Origin: Bacillus cereus
GTDB taxonomy: Bacteria; Bacillota; Bacilli; Bacillales; Bacillaceae_G
Length of the DNA stretch: 64,000 nt
NCBI RefSeq assembly: GCF_002584535.1
Contig: NZ_NUOT01000044.1
Coordinates: forward strand, 122,330-186,329
Reading direction: 5' to 3'
Part shown: piece by piece, positions 17,189 to 25,510 of the stretch
Position numbering within the stretch: the first letter of the stretch is position 1
Layout of the letters: every line of letters begins with the position of its first letter
Made by a program: the position numbers and the translations under genes
Notes under the pieces: model-generated
Database searches by the model: none
What the model saw: only the letters and a program-made list of their open reading frames with translations
Told to the model about the DNA's origin: nothing

Positions 17189-18124
17189 ATGACAGCTCTT
17201 TTAATGATTGTTATCTGTGTATTATTGGGCGTTATTTATTTTCAATATAGAATTGGGAAAAGTAAGAGTGCAAATGTACACTATACATATGAAAAGTTAC
17301 AGGATATTGTAAAGCAACAAACAGGTGAAAAGTTATTGGTTATGACGGATGATCAAGAATTACAAAAATTATTAGTAGCAATTAATTATTTGTTAGATGC
17401 GAAACAGAAAACGAATGCAGATCATGCGAAGGTTGAAATTTCAATGAGAAAGATGTTATCTAACATTTCACATGATTTAAAAACGCCGCTTACTGTTATT
17501 CTTGGATATACAGAAATGTTAAATGTAGATAAAAAGATGAACGAAGAAGAACGACAAGTTTTGCTAGAAAAAGTGCATTTGAAAACGCTAGAAGTAATGG
17601 AACTTATTCATAAGTTTTTTGATTTAGCAAAGTTGGAATCTGGTGATAAAGCAATCGAAATGACAAAGGTGAATATGAATGAAGTGTGCCGAGAGAAAAT
17701 TTTATCCTTTTATGATTTAGTAACGACGAAAGGGTTTGAGGTACGGATTGATATACCAGAGAAGAATGTGTATGCACTTGGAAATGCTGAAGTATTAGGC
17801 CGAGTGTTAAATAATTTAATATCTAATGCGATTGCGTATGGATATGACGGAAAAACGCTTGGTATTACATTAAGAGAAGATGATAGGTGCGTGTATGTTG
17901 AAGTATGGGACCGCGGGAAAGGAATTGATGAATCTCATATTGATAAAGTATTTGAACGTATGTATACGCTAGAAGATTCAAGGAATCGATTATATCAAGG
18001 GAGCGGTCTTGGACTCACCATCACAAAGCGACTTGTAGAATCGTTAGGCGGCGAAATTCATCTTTCCAGTAAGCCATATGAGAAAACAGTATTTACAATT
18101 GTGCTGAAAAAGATCGAATTTTAG
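17189..18124 (+). CDS. Sensor histidine kinase (YcbM-like)
   Basis: A 311-residue membrane kinase. A single N-terminal transmembrane helix (residues 1-21) is followed by a short cytoplasmic linker. The HisKA domain has SNISHDLKTPLTVILGYTE (phospho-His about 97). The HATPase_c domain has N-box NNLISNAIAYG, G1 WDRGKGID and G2 GSGLGLTI. There is almost no extracellular sensor, so it may sense within the membrane or through the ABC transporter, as bacitracin-type systems do (inference). Starts two bases after the response regulator stop; terminator follows. Confidence 0.93.
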   Translation: MTALLMIVICVLLGVIYFQYRIGKSKSANVHYTYEKLQDIVKQQTGEKLLVMTDDQELQKLLVAINYLLDAKQKTNADHAKVEISMRKMLSNISHDLKTPLTVILGYTEMLNVDKKMNEEERQVLLEKVHLKTLEVMELIHKFFDLAKLESGDKAIEMTKVNMNEVCREKILSFYDLVTTKGFEVRIDIPEKNVYALGNAEVLGRVLNNLISNAIAYGYDGKTLGITLREDDRCVYVEVWDRGKGIDESHIDKVFERMYTLEDSRNRLYQGSGLGLTITKRLVESLGGEIHLSSKPYEKTVFTIVLKKIEF

Positions 18125-18157
18125 CTTGTAGAAAAGAGAATTCTACAAGCTTTTTTG
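18123..18157 (+). terminator. Terminator of the two-component operon
   Basis: An 11-bp stem AGCTTGTAGAA / TTCTACAAGCT with a 7-nt loop and six T. It separates regulator genes from the ABC operon. Confidence 0.9.
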
Positions 18158-18160
18158 ACT

Positions 18161-18193
18161 TAAGGAATTTGTAAGGAATGGGTAAGAAAAAAG
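18161..18193 (+). promoter_or_regulatory. Three 11-bp direct repeats upstream of the ABC operon
   Basis: TAAGGAATTTG (18161), TAAGGAATGGG (18172) and TAAGAAAAAAG (18183) are contiguous with exact 11-bp phase. They sit just upstream of a weak promoter region (TGATATACAT around 18208) for the ATPase gene at 18249. Such phased repeats are how OmpR-type regulators usually bind, so this is the likely operator of the adjacent response regulator. Confidence 0.65.
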
Positions 18194-18248
18194 AGACTTT
18201 CATTGACTATGATATACATATAAAGATGTGGCGAAAGGGGAAAATGAT

Positions 18249-19172
18249 ATGTCATATATATTAAAAACAAATAGGCTAACAAAAGTATTTCAAGGAAAAG
18301 AAGTAATTTCAGGGGTTAATATGCATGTGAAAAAAGGAGAAATCTACGGTTTTTTAGGACCGAATGGTGCTGGTAAAACAACGATTATGAAAATGATTAC
18401 TAATTTAATAAAACCGACGAGCGGAGATATTGAAATTTTTGGTGAGAAATTAACAGATACTTCTTATGAAGTGTTAAAACGAATGGGGACGATTATTGAA
18501 TATCCTATTTTCTATGAAAAATTAACAGCTCAGGAAAATTTATATCTTCATTGCGAATATATGGGTTACTACGATAAGAAGGGAATTGAGCACGCATTAA
18601 ACCTTGTTAATTTACACAACGTGGAGAATAAAAAAGTAAAAGATTTTTCACTGGGGATGAAACAAAGATTAGGAATTGCCAGAGCGATTCTGACAAAGCC
18701 AGAGCTATTAATTTTAGATGAGCCAATTAACGGCCTAGATCCAATCGGTATTAGAGAATTGCGCGACTTATTTAAAATGCTTTGCAAAGAATATGGAATT
18801 ACCTTGTTAATCTCTAGCCATATTTTAGGAGAAATGGAGCAAATGGCGGATACGATTGGCGTAATTCAAAATGGAAAATTGATAAAAGAAGTTTCAATGA
18901 AAAGTATTAATGGTAAACAAACGGAGTATATTGAAATTCACGTTCAAGATGTGAAACGAGCGGCTTATGTTTTAGAAAATAAACTCAGCATAACAAACTA
19001 CAAGATTATGAGTGAGAGTATTATTCGCGTGTATGAAATGACAGAAATGCAGCAGGCAATTTCGAAAACATTGATCGTGAATGATGTGGAAATTGAAAGC
19101 ATAAACAAAAAGCATAGTTCATTAGAAGAGTATTTCTTAAATCTTGTGAATGGAGAGGGAATCCATGCTTAA
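18249..19172 (+). CDS. BcrA/YcbN-like ABC transporter ATP-binding protein
   Basis: A 307-residue ABC ATPase of the bacitracin/lantibiotic export type. Walker A GPNGAGKTT is near residue 39, the Q-loop and IEYPIFYE near 85-92, signature SLGMKQRLGIARA near 134 and Walker B LLILDEPINGLDP near 153. A C-terminal extension of about 90 residues is typical of BcrA. The ATG at 18249 follows AAAGGGG; an upstream in-frame GTG/ATG-type start overlaps that RBS. It overlaps the first permease gene by 8 bp. It should energise the two permeases downstream; the exported compound is unknown (peptide antibiotic is the family default). Confidence 0.92.
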   Translation: MSYILKTNRLTKVFQGKEVISGVNMHVKKGEIYGFLGPNGAGKTTIMKMITNLIKPTSGDIEIFGEKLTDTSYEVLKRMGTIIEYPIFYEKLTAQENLYLHCEYMGYYDKKGIEHALNLVNLHNVENKKVKDFSLGMKQRLGIARAILTKPELLILDEPINGLDPIGIRELRDLFKMLCKEYGITLLISSHILGEMEQMADTIGVIQNGKLIKEVSMKSINGKQTEYIEIHVQDVKRAAYVLENKLSITNYKIMSESIIRVYEMTEMQQAISKTLIVNDVEIESINKKHSSLEEYFLNLVNGEGIHA

Positions 19173-19869
19173 ACTTATGAAACTAGAATGGAAAAAACAT
19201 CTCTTATCTCGTTATCTTAAAGGAATCGCAATTTGTATTGTATCAATTTTCGTTGCTACTGCTCTTATGGCATGGGGTTCTAAAGCTGAGGGTGAGCAAA
19301 TGTTTTCAGATTATGCGGGATTTATGTCTTTAACAAATATTTTTATTAGAACAACATTTATGATTTTTTCAGCTGTCATTTTATCGCGTTTAGTAATTGA
19401 TGAATACAAAAGTAAAACGATGCAATTATTGTTTAGCTATCCATTAGAGCGAAAAAAAATAATGCAAGCTAAGTTAGCGATTACCTTTGGATTTTGTTTT
19501 TTTACCATAATTCTTTCTACGTGTATCATCAATATATTAATTTTCTTTTTAAACCCAATTATAGTTTTTTTTGAAACACCTGTTACTATGGCACAAATTA
19601 TTGCTACCATTCCAGCTACTTTTCTTACTGCATTTATGATGGCTGGAATTAGTTTAGTTCCTTTATATTTTGGCATGAGGAAAAAGTCAACTCCTACAAC
19701 GATCACCTCGTCTATAGTAATTGGATTATTGATTAACTCAACTGTTACTAATGGGGAAGGACAGATTAGTTTGTTTGACTTCATTGTAGTACCGATTGCA
19801 CTTTGTCTACTAGGTCTTACAATTGGTTATCTGTCTTATCATAAAGTGAATAAAATGGATGTGGCTTAA
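19165..19869 (+). CDS. BcrB-like ABC-2 permease 1
   Basis: A 234-residue integral membrane protein with six predicted helices. It starts inside the end of the ATPase gene (ATG after GGAGAGGG), so it is translationally coupled. It shares with the second permease the segment LYFGMRKKSTPTTITSS (about residues 168-184), so the two are paralogues. It forms the membrane pathway of the BcrAB-type exporter. Its stop codon lies inside the start of a truncated DUF4097-like frame. Confidence 0.88.
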   Translation: MLKLMKLEWKKHLLSRYLKGIAICIVSIFVATALMAWGSKAEGEQMFSDYAGFMSLTNIFIRTTFMIFSAVILSRLVIDEYKSKTMQLLFSYPLERKKIMQAKLAITFGFCFFTIILSTCIINILIFFLNPIIVFFETPVTMAQIIATIPATFLTAFMMAGISLVPLYFGMRKKSTPTTITSSIVIGLLINSTVTNGEGQISLFDFIVVPIALCLLGLTIGYLSYHKVNKMDVA

Positions 19870-20116
19870 ATACAGATACAATCTTGAAGGAAAGTCATTA
19901 CTTGTAGAAACAAAATCAGGAGATATTGGTGTGTCTTATAAAGAAGCTCCAACTTCATTCCAGCTTGCTGCTAACAGAAACTCATCCGATATAGTAGTGA
20001 GTTTAAATGGATTTAAGAAAAGAACGAATACGGAAAAAACAAAAGAAGGTGTAATCGGTGATGCATCAAATAAGGCGGAGCTTTTAAGCGAAAAAGGCAC
20101 TATATATATCAAATAA
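19859..20116 (+). pseudogene. Truncated DUF4097-like beta-repeat protein (C-terminal piece)
   Basis: An 85-codon open frame whose translation (LEGKSLLVETKSGDIGVSYKE...) looks like the C-terminal beta-repeat of DUF4097 proteins, which normally run to roughly 250-300 residues and often sit in PadR/HAAS or bacitracin-type operons. Here the first two thirds and any RBS are missing: the frame emerges directly across the stop codon of the permease. A deletion that joined the permease end to the DUF4097 tail is the simplest explanation. It could still be translated from ATG 19859 by coupling, but that product would lack its normal N-terminus. Confidence 0.6.
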
Positions 20117-20139
20117 TAATCAGAAGAGGTGAATATATC

Positions 20140-20496
20140 ATGCGAAAAAAATCAACTCGTTCCATCAGTGACATATTTTCTATGCTGTTTTTTTACTGTA
20201 CGACGGGACTATTAAGCGTTATTGTTGTTCCAGTTTTGGCAACGATTGCGTACGGTTTCGGTTTTTGTACTGTACTTATATTGATTGCAGGTATTATTCG
20301 TTCTTTTGGAGCTACATGGGTACAAATGGATATTGGACCTGGTTTATCAATCCCTCAGGAGTGGAGTATGGTTTGGGCTCTGATTATAGGTGGAATCGTG
20401 GGAAGTATCGCCTATTTTAGTTGGAAGTATCTCCGTATTTATTTGAACTTTCTATCTAGAAGTTATCGTAAAGTATTACCAGTTAATGAACAATAA
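20140..20496 (+). CDS. Small membrane protein of the ABC exporter operon
   Basis: A 118-residue protein with a basic N-terminus and three hydrophobic helices (about residues 13-37, 38-60 and 78-98), followed by a basic cytoplasmic tail. RBS AGAGGTG. It resembles the membrane half of HAAS/DUF1700-type partner proteins often found with DUF4097 genes, but I cannot assign a family. It lies between the two permease genes and is probably an accessory subunit or a leftover partner of the truncated DUF4097 gene. Confidence 0.7.
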   Translation: MRKKSTRSISDIFSMLFFYCTTGLLSVIVVPVLATIAYGFGFCTVLILIAGIIRSFGATWVQMDIGPGLSIPQEWSMVWALIIGGIVGSIAYFSWKYLRIYLNFLSRSYRKVLPVNEQ

Positions 20497-20547
20497 AATC
20501 GAACAGGAGGATTTATTCACTATAACATATGAACTAGGGGGGATAAC

Positions 20548-21240
20548 ATGCTGCAACTTATAAAGCTAGAAATGAAGAAATGTAAGCTTGGGTGGTATAT
20601 GAAAGGTGCAATTATTGCAAATGTAGTGATGGTTGCGATGTTGTTTTTTGTAAGCTATGTGTCACAAATTGAAGGGGATGTAGAATTAGGAAATCCTCAA
20701 GGTATTCTTTTAATGGCGAGTGTAATGGTGAGAGGAACATTTATTGTCTTTGCAGGAGTACTAATTGCAAAATTAGTAATTGAAGAATATAAAAATAAAA
20801 CAATATTGCTCATGTTTTCGTATCCGATTAGTCGAAAAAAAATCATTGCAAGTAAGTTATTAATTACCGCAATATTAACATTCATAACAGTCTTACTATC
20901 TAACATTTTTATAGTAAGTGTCTTCTTTACATTAAATAGTTTTATGCTAGTTATTCCGAATACAATAACGATAGGTGAGTTAATTCAAGAAAGTATAAAA
21001 GCAATTCCTTTTGCTGTTGCAGCTGCAGGAGCAGGTTTAATTCCATTATATTTCGGTATGCGCAAATATTCTGTTCCAACAACGATTGTGTCGTCCTTAA
21101 TTGTTGTGATGATTGCATGTCAAAATCAGCCGGAGTTCTCATTAGCAACCTTTCTCCCGCTTCAATTCGCGCTTGCGGCTATTGGCATTGTGATTGCTTA
21201 TTATGGAATTAGAAATATTGAGAACGAAGATGCACTATAA
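20548..21240 (+). CDS. BcrB-like ABC-2 permease 2
   Basis: A 230-residue six-helix membrane protein paralogous to the permease at 19165 (shared LIPLYFGMRKYSVPTTIVSS region and N-terminal LIKLEMKKCKLGWYMKG). RBS AGGGGGG. With a single ATPase in the operon, the transporter may be a heterodimeric-permease ABC complex. The last gene of the operon; ends at a strong terminator. Confidence 0.88.
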   Translation: MLQLIKLEMKKCKLGWYMKGAIIANVVMVAMLFFVSYVSQIEGDVELGNPQGILLMASVMVRGTFIVFAGVLIAKLVIEEYKNKTILLMFSYPISRKKIIASKLLITAILTFITVLLSNIFIVSVFFTLNSFMLVIPNTITIGELIQESIKAIPFAVAAAGAGLIPLYFGMRKYSVPTTIVSSLIVVMIACQNQPEFSLATFLPLQFALAAIGIVIAYYGIRNIENEDAL

Positions 21241-21264
21241 AGTTTCACATGAAACAAGTGACAT

Positions 21265-21300
21265 AAAAAGACAAGGTGCTCAGCCACCTTGTCTTTTTAT
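21265..21300. terminator. Bidirectional terminator between permease 2 and the DinB-like gene
   Basis: A 14-bp perfect stem (AAAAAGACAAGGTG / CACCTTGTCTTTTT) with a 6-nt loop. It serves both converging genes. Confidence 0.9.
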
Positions 21301-21304
21301 GTCA

Positions 21305-21808
21305 TTACATTTTGGGAGTTTCCATTCCTGCAGCGGCCCATTCCTCTTTAGCTGGCCCATAAATACCTGGGACTTTTAATCCAGCTTGGCGCATTAAAAC
21401 AGTCATTTGACCGCGGTGGTGATTTTGATGATTAATGAGAGTCATCAAAAAAATAGAGTTTGGCATTGGACGCCCAAAGAAATCATTAATTGTTGTTAAA
21501 TCTTTATCAGTCCACTCTGTTTGGATTGCCTCTACAAAAGCCGTGTTTACTTTACGGTAACCTTCCGAAATTGCCTTCGCGGAAGTCGGTATAGGATAAT
21601 CATTTGCTTCTCCCTCAAATTGTAAGCCTGTTCCTGATAGCATGACTGGAATCGCAGTGACGATATGCCAAGCAACTCTACCTAAAGTCCAATGCCCAGG
21701 TGCAATCTCTTGTGCTAAAGATTCATCAGTTAATGCATCCAATACCTTTTGTGTAGAATCAGCCTCATATTTCCATGTTTTTAAAAAGCCTTCAATTGTT
21801 TGGTACAT
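21305..21808 (-). CDS. DinB/YfiT-like metal-dependent four-helix-bundle protein
   Basis: A 167-residue DinB superfamily protein. The three-His metal site is visible as a His in GRVAWHIV (about residue 48) and the pair in NHQNHHRGQMTVLMRQAGL (about 127-145). Family members are putative thiol-dependent S-transferases (bacillithiol-linked in Bacillus) or hydrolases; no substrate can be read here. RBS GGGGG before ATG 21808. Monocistronic. Confidence 0.87.
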   Translation of the reverse strand: MYQTIEGFLKTWKYEADSTQKVLDALTDESLAQEIAPGHWTLGRVAWHIVTAIPVMLSGTGLQFEGEANDYPIPTSAKAISEGYRKVNTAFVEAIQTEWTDKDLTTINDFFGRPMPNSIFLMTLINHQNHHRGQMTVLMRQAGLKVPGIYGPAKEEWAAAGMETPKM

Positions 21809-22121
21809 GTTATCCCCCCTATGGTTACATTCATAGGGTAAATTCGTGAAAGGATTCGTTTTTCCTTCTCTTATTTAATTTTCGATCCATACTACAATAT
21901 GTTTGGGAATATGTAAATTAGGGGGAATCTTCATTGTACTTCGTATATTAAGTGGGTAGAGAATGAGGCAAAGAGTGGTGATGAAGTAAAAGAAGTATCT
22001 TTTATATAATATACTATGATCGTATTATATTTGTTTTATAAGGCGTATGTTAATTTATGCCGCACTGAAATTTGCCATGACATAAAAAACGCAAGCTTCT
22101 AAATAAAAGAAGCTTGCATTT
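21809..22121. other. Intergenic region between the DinB-like gene and fpuB
   Basis: About 310 bp, A/T-rich. It contains the promoter side of the DinB-like gene and the fpuB terminator (22084-22124). I see no further gene. Confidence 0.6.
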
Positions 22122-22124
22122 TTA
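22084..22124 (-). terminator. Terminator of the fpuA-fpuB operon
   Basis: Read on the minus strand: stem GCAAGCTTC / GAAGCTTGC followed by GTTTTTT. Confidence 0.85.
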
Positions 22125-24158
22125 ACTAACATTCTTCCCGCTTTTTCTCATTAACCACAAGAAATAAGGAGCACCAAGGACAGCGACTACTAGCCCAGAA
22201 GGAATCTCTTTCGGATAGACAATGGTTCGTCCAAGTAAGTCAGCGATGCAAAGAAGGATAGCTCCAAATAGCGCTGAACAAACAAATAATTTTTGATGAT
22301 TCATCCCGACAACGATGCGCGCTAAGTGCGGTGCAACGAGTCCTAAGAAAGCGATTGTACCAACGGCAGCAATGTTCACTGAGGCGAGCAACGTTGCTAG
22401 GATAATAAGTGCGAAACGTGTTTTGTCTACACGTTGTCCAAGTCCTGTTGCTAAGTCATCTCCAAGTATGAGAACATCAAGCTGTTTCATTAAGAAGAAT
22501 ATCGTTGGTACGAGAATAAGAGAGGGATATAAAATTATATTTTCTAAGTGATTCCACCCTCTGGCATAGGTACTGCCTGATAACCAAGTTAATGCAGCAG
22601 CTACGTTCAAGTTTGCCCTCACGATAAAGATTTGAATAATGGCGGAACCGAGTGCTGATACGCCGATTCCAATTAATGCAAGGGCTGTTGGGTTAAATCC
22701 TGACTTCCATGAAAAGAAGAGGACAACTCCAACTGCAAATAGTCCACCAATGAATGCACCGATTGGTAAGAAAACTCCTGGAAGTGCAGGGAAGACATAC
22801 ATAATTGTTAAAGCACCGACACCTGCTCCAGATGAAATACCAATGATAGATGGATCCGCAAGCGGATTTCGTAGTATTCCTTGAAAGACTAGTCCGCTTA
22901 TGGCAAGGCATCCTCCGGCAACAGCAGCGACGAGCATCCTTGGTAAACGAAGGTTCATCATCATATTTTTATCAAATTGGGTCAGCTGCCCTGTTATTAC
23001 ATTGATTATGTTTTCGATATAAGCATTACTGCCAAGTGTAACGCCAAGTGCAACGGTTACAATACAAAGAACGATCGAAATGCAGATGACTTTTTTATAA
23101 GAGAAATATTTTGAGCTAGCACCGGCTGCGTTTGCTCCATTATCGCTCATATATTGTTTTGATTTCATCATGCGATAAACTAAGTAAATAAGCCACGGTG
23201 AACCAATTATTGCAGTAACAGCACCTACAGGAAGTTCAGCACCAGTTGGGTCTATTAATCTACCAACGACATCTGCTCCAAGTAATAAAATAGCTCCCCA
23301 TAAGAAAGAGGAGAGAAGCAACGGGAGATGTTGTCGATAGCCAATCAGACGCATTAGATGCGGTGCAACTAAGCCAACAAAACCAATTGGTCCAACAACT
23401 GTTACAACGACTGCTGTTAAAAAAATAGCTGCAATAAAAGCGATAAAACGCGTTACTTCTGTTTTTTCTCCAAGTGAAACAGCAACATCATCACCTAAAA
23501 GAAGCACATTTAGTTTACGTGACATAAACAGTACAACCAAAAAGGCACAAACAACAAATGGAGCCGCAAATTGAACACCATCCCAGTTATTTTGTACAAG
23601 TGATCCTGCCCCCCATAGGAATAGACCAGCTGTTTCGTTTTCATAAAAAAGCTGCATTGTTCCGGTAAAGGCAGAAAGCATTAGTGTCACAACCATACCA
23701 GCTAATGCCATGCGTAGGGGAGTTCCTTTTTTACCACCAGAAATACGATATACGCACAAAGCCGTTACCGCTCCTCCGATAAATGTAAAAAGGAGAGAGT
23801 GTACTTGTAAGTATTTCGGTAAAAAAATAGTGGCGGCGACTAGAAAGAAATACGCCCCTGAATGGATCCCCATTGTACTTGCTTCAGCCAGTGGATTTTT
23901 CGTTAAAGTTTGTAAAATAACCCCTGATACAGCTAGAGCACCACCAGCTAAAATAGCAATGGCAGCCCGTGGCAACCGCAGCATCATTAATGTTTGATGC
24001 TCAAGAGATTGATTTGGAGAAAAGAGAGCATCCATAATCATACTGTAAGAAATATTTGCTTGTCCCTGTCCGATATGAATAAAGAAAAGGAGGAGCAAGA
24101 GAGCTGCTCCTCCTCCGAATACAAGACTTGCTCGAAGTGTATGCTGTAAGTTATTCAT
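22122..24158 (-). CDS. fpuB: FpuB-like double-length iron-siderophore ABC permease
   Basis: A 678-residue fused permease consisting of two FecCD/BtuC domains (residues about 1-335 and 350-678), so one chain supplies both halves of the membrane channel, like FhuB of E. coli. Both halves carry the ATPase-coupling segment [16 protein letters not shown] / [16 protein letters not shown]. It lies directly downstream of the binding protein. From memory, B. anthracis fpuA-fpuB (petrobactin uptake) has this arrangement and these neighbours (acyl-CoA ligase, TetR, ETF). No ATPase gene is present here; in B. anthracis unlinked ATPases (FatE/FpuC/FpuD) serve it. Petrobactin as substrate is inferred. Confidence 0.85.
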   Translation of the reverse strand: MNNLQHTLRASLVFGGGAALLLLLFFIHIGQGQANISYSMIMDALFSPNQSLEHQTLMMLRLPRAAIAILAGGALAVSGVILQTLTKNPLAEASTMGIHSGAYFFLVAATIFLPKYLQVHSLLFTFIGGAVTALCVYRISGGKKGTPLRMALAGMVVTLMLSAFTGTMQLFYENETAGLFLWGAGSLVQNNWDGVQFAAPFVVCAFLVVLFMSRKLNVLLLGDDVAVSLGEKTEVTRFIAFIAAIFLTAVVVTVVGPIGFVGLVAPHLMRLIGYRQHLPLLLSSFLWGAILLLGADVVGRLIDPTGAELPVGAVTAIIGSPWLIYLVYRMMKSKQYMSDNGANAAGASSKYFSYKKVICISIVLCIVTVALGVTLGSNAYIENIINVITGQLTQFDKNMMMNLRLPRMLVAAVAGGCLAISGLVFQGILRNPLADPSIIGISSGAGVGALTIMYVFPALPGVFLPIGAFIGGLFAVGVVLFFSWKSGFNPTALALIGIGVSALGSAIIQIFIVRANLNVAAALTWLSGSTYARGWNHLENIILYPSLILVPTIFFLMKQLDVLILGDDLATGLGQRVDKTRFALIILATLLASVNIAAVGTIAFLGLVAPHLARIVVGMNHQKLFVCSALFGAILLCIADLLGRTIVYPKEIPSGLVVAVLGAPYFLWLMRKSGKNVS

Positions 24159-24165
24159 TATGCAA

Positions 24166-25140
24166 TCACTTCTTCGCTGTCATTACATCTGCAACTTGTT
24201 TTGCTAATGATTTTGCAGATTCAGGGCCACCGAAGATCCAAGTGTCACCTTTTAATTTATACATTTTATTTTCTTTTTTGAATTTCAATTCTTCCCATGC
24301 TGGGTTCCCTTTTAGCTGTTTATCGAAAATGTTATCGTCATCAGCTACGATGTATAAGAAGTTTGCATCTTGTACACCTTGTAGTGCTTCTACAGTTGTT
24401 TGTTTGAAGCCGTCTGGTTCAGATTTACCAGGTTCAAATGCATTTGTTAAACCTAACTTTTTCGTAATTTGTACCGCTGTAGAATTGTCTGTTAACAGAC
24501 GGAATGTTGGAACATTTTTTGCTGTAAAGGATTGTGTCATTACGATGTTTTTATCTTTTAAGTTTGCTTTATCAATTTTTGCTTTTGCGTCAGCAAATGT
24601 TTTGTCCATATCTGCTAATACTTTTTTACCTTGCTCTTCTTTTCCAACTGCTTTTGCGATTTGCTTAAATGTTTCTGTCATTTCTGCAAAATGATCGTTA
24701 TTGCTTGTTGATGGGTCAAACATAATTGTTGGTGCAATTTGTTCTAACTCATTTTTAATCGCTTTACTACGGAATGAAGCTGTAATAATTAAATCCGGTT
24801 TTAAGCGGTTAATTTCTTCTAAGTTTGGTTGTTGACGTGTACCTACATCTACCACATCTTTATTTGGTTTTGTTTCTGTGTTTACCAATTTATTATAGTT
24901 CTTAATATCAGCCATCCCGACAGGTTGAACGCCAAGTGCTAATAAATCTTCCGCATATACCCACTCAAGCACAACAACTTTTTTTGCTGGTTTATCTAAC
25001 TTTGTTTCACCTTCAGCGTGTTTAATTGTAATCGCTTGTTTTTTGTCATCTGTTTTTGTTTCCTTTTTCTCTTCTTTTTGCTGTCCGCATCCGACAACGA
25101 ATAGAAGAATAACCATAAGAATGCTAACGACTTTTTTCAT
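24166..25140 (-). CDS. fpuA: FpuA-like siderophore-binding lipoprotein
   Basis: A 324-residue periplasmic-type binding protein (class III, FecB/TroA fold). The lipobox is VVGC with lipidated Cys18, and a Lys/Glu-rich linker runs to about residue 40. The two lobes follow, starting [22 protein letters not shown]. It matches my recollection of FpuA, the petrobactin receptor of B. anthracis. The start is ATG 25140, seven bases after GGGGG; a longer frame upstream has no RBS and crosses the promoter. A Fur-type box lies at 25194-25208, so iron repression is expected. It is the first gene of a two-gene operon with fpuB. Confidence 0.86.
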   Translation of the reverse strand: MKKVVSILMVILLFVVGCGQQKEEKKETKTDDKKQAITIKHAEGETKLDKPAKKVVVLEWVYAEDLLALGVQPVGMADIKNYNKLVNTETKPNKDVVDVGTRQQPNLEEINRLKPDLIITASFRSKAIKNELEQIAPTIMFDPSTSNNDHFAEMTETFKQIAKAVGKEEQGKKVLADMDKTFADAKAKIDKANLKDKNIVMTQSFTAKNVPTFRLLTDNSTAVQITKKLGLTNAFEPGKSEPDGFKQTTVEALQGVQDANFLYIVADDDNIFDKQLKGNPAWEELKFKKENKMYKLKGDTWIFGGPESAKSLAKQVADVMTAKK

Positions 25141-25193
25141 TTTTTTCCCCCAAAGAAAGTATTGTACGATGCGATAACCTGTGTAATTGAAAA

Positions 25194-25208
25194 AGATTAT
25201 CACTATCA
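25194..25208 (-). promoter_or_regulatory. Fur box upstream of fpuA
   Basis: On the minus strand TGATAGTGATAATCT matches the 7-1-7 Bacillus Fur consensus TGATAAT-N-ATTATCA at 11 of 14 defined positions. It lies about 54 bp upstream of the fpuA start. Confidence 0.75.
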
Positions 25209-25418
25209 ACACGGAAATCATACTATGAGGGGTTTAGAAGTGTCAATCTTTTTCTTTCTATTCTGACAAAAAATACTCTTTAGAACATTAGGGTATATTT
25301 TTTTTGCTATAAAGCTTTTAAAATATGAATTTCTAAGAAAAACAGGAGAAGTATAAGGAATGGGACGACATTATTCTGTGTGTTGTGGAATAGTTGATCA
25401 AAAGTCAGAATATTATGA

Positions 25419-25475
25419 TTGTAACGCAATTATGACTGTAATATAATGAAAACAATCATCATGAATGGACATTCA
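25419..25475 (+). promoter_or_regulatory. fadD promoter with FadR-type operator
   Basis: Sigma-A promoter TTGTAA (25419) - 17 bp - TATAAT (25442-25447), followed by the inverted repeat TGAATGGACATTCA at 25462-25475, near the expected transcription start. The half-sites TGAATG/CATTCA match the B. subtilis FadR operator core (TGAATGAMTANTCATTCA), with a shortened centre. The rest of the gap from 25209 to 25418 shows nothing else clear. Confidence 0.75.
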
Positions 25476-25510
25476 TTTTATTCGTGTAAGAACAGGAAGG
25501 AGGAATGAGG

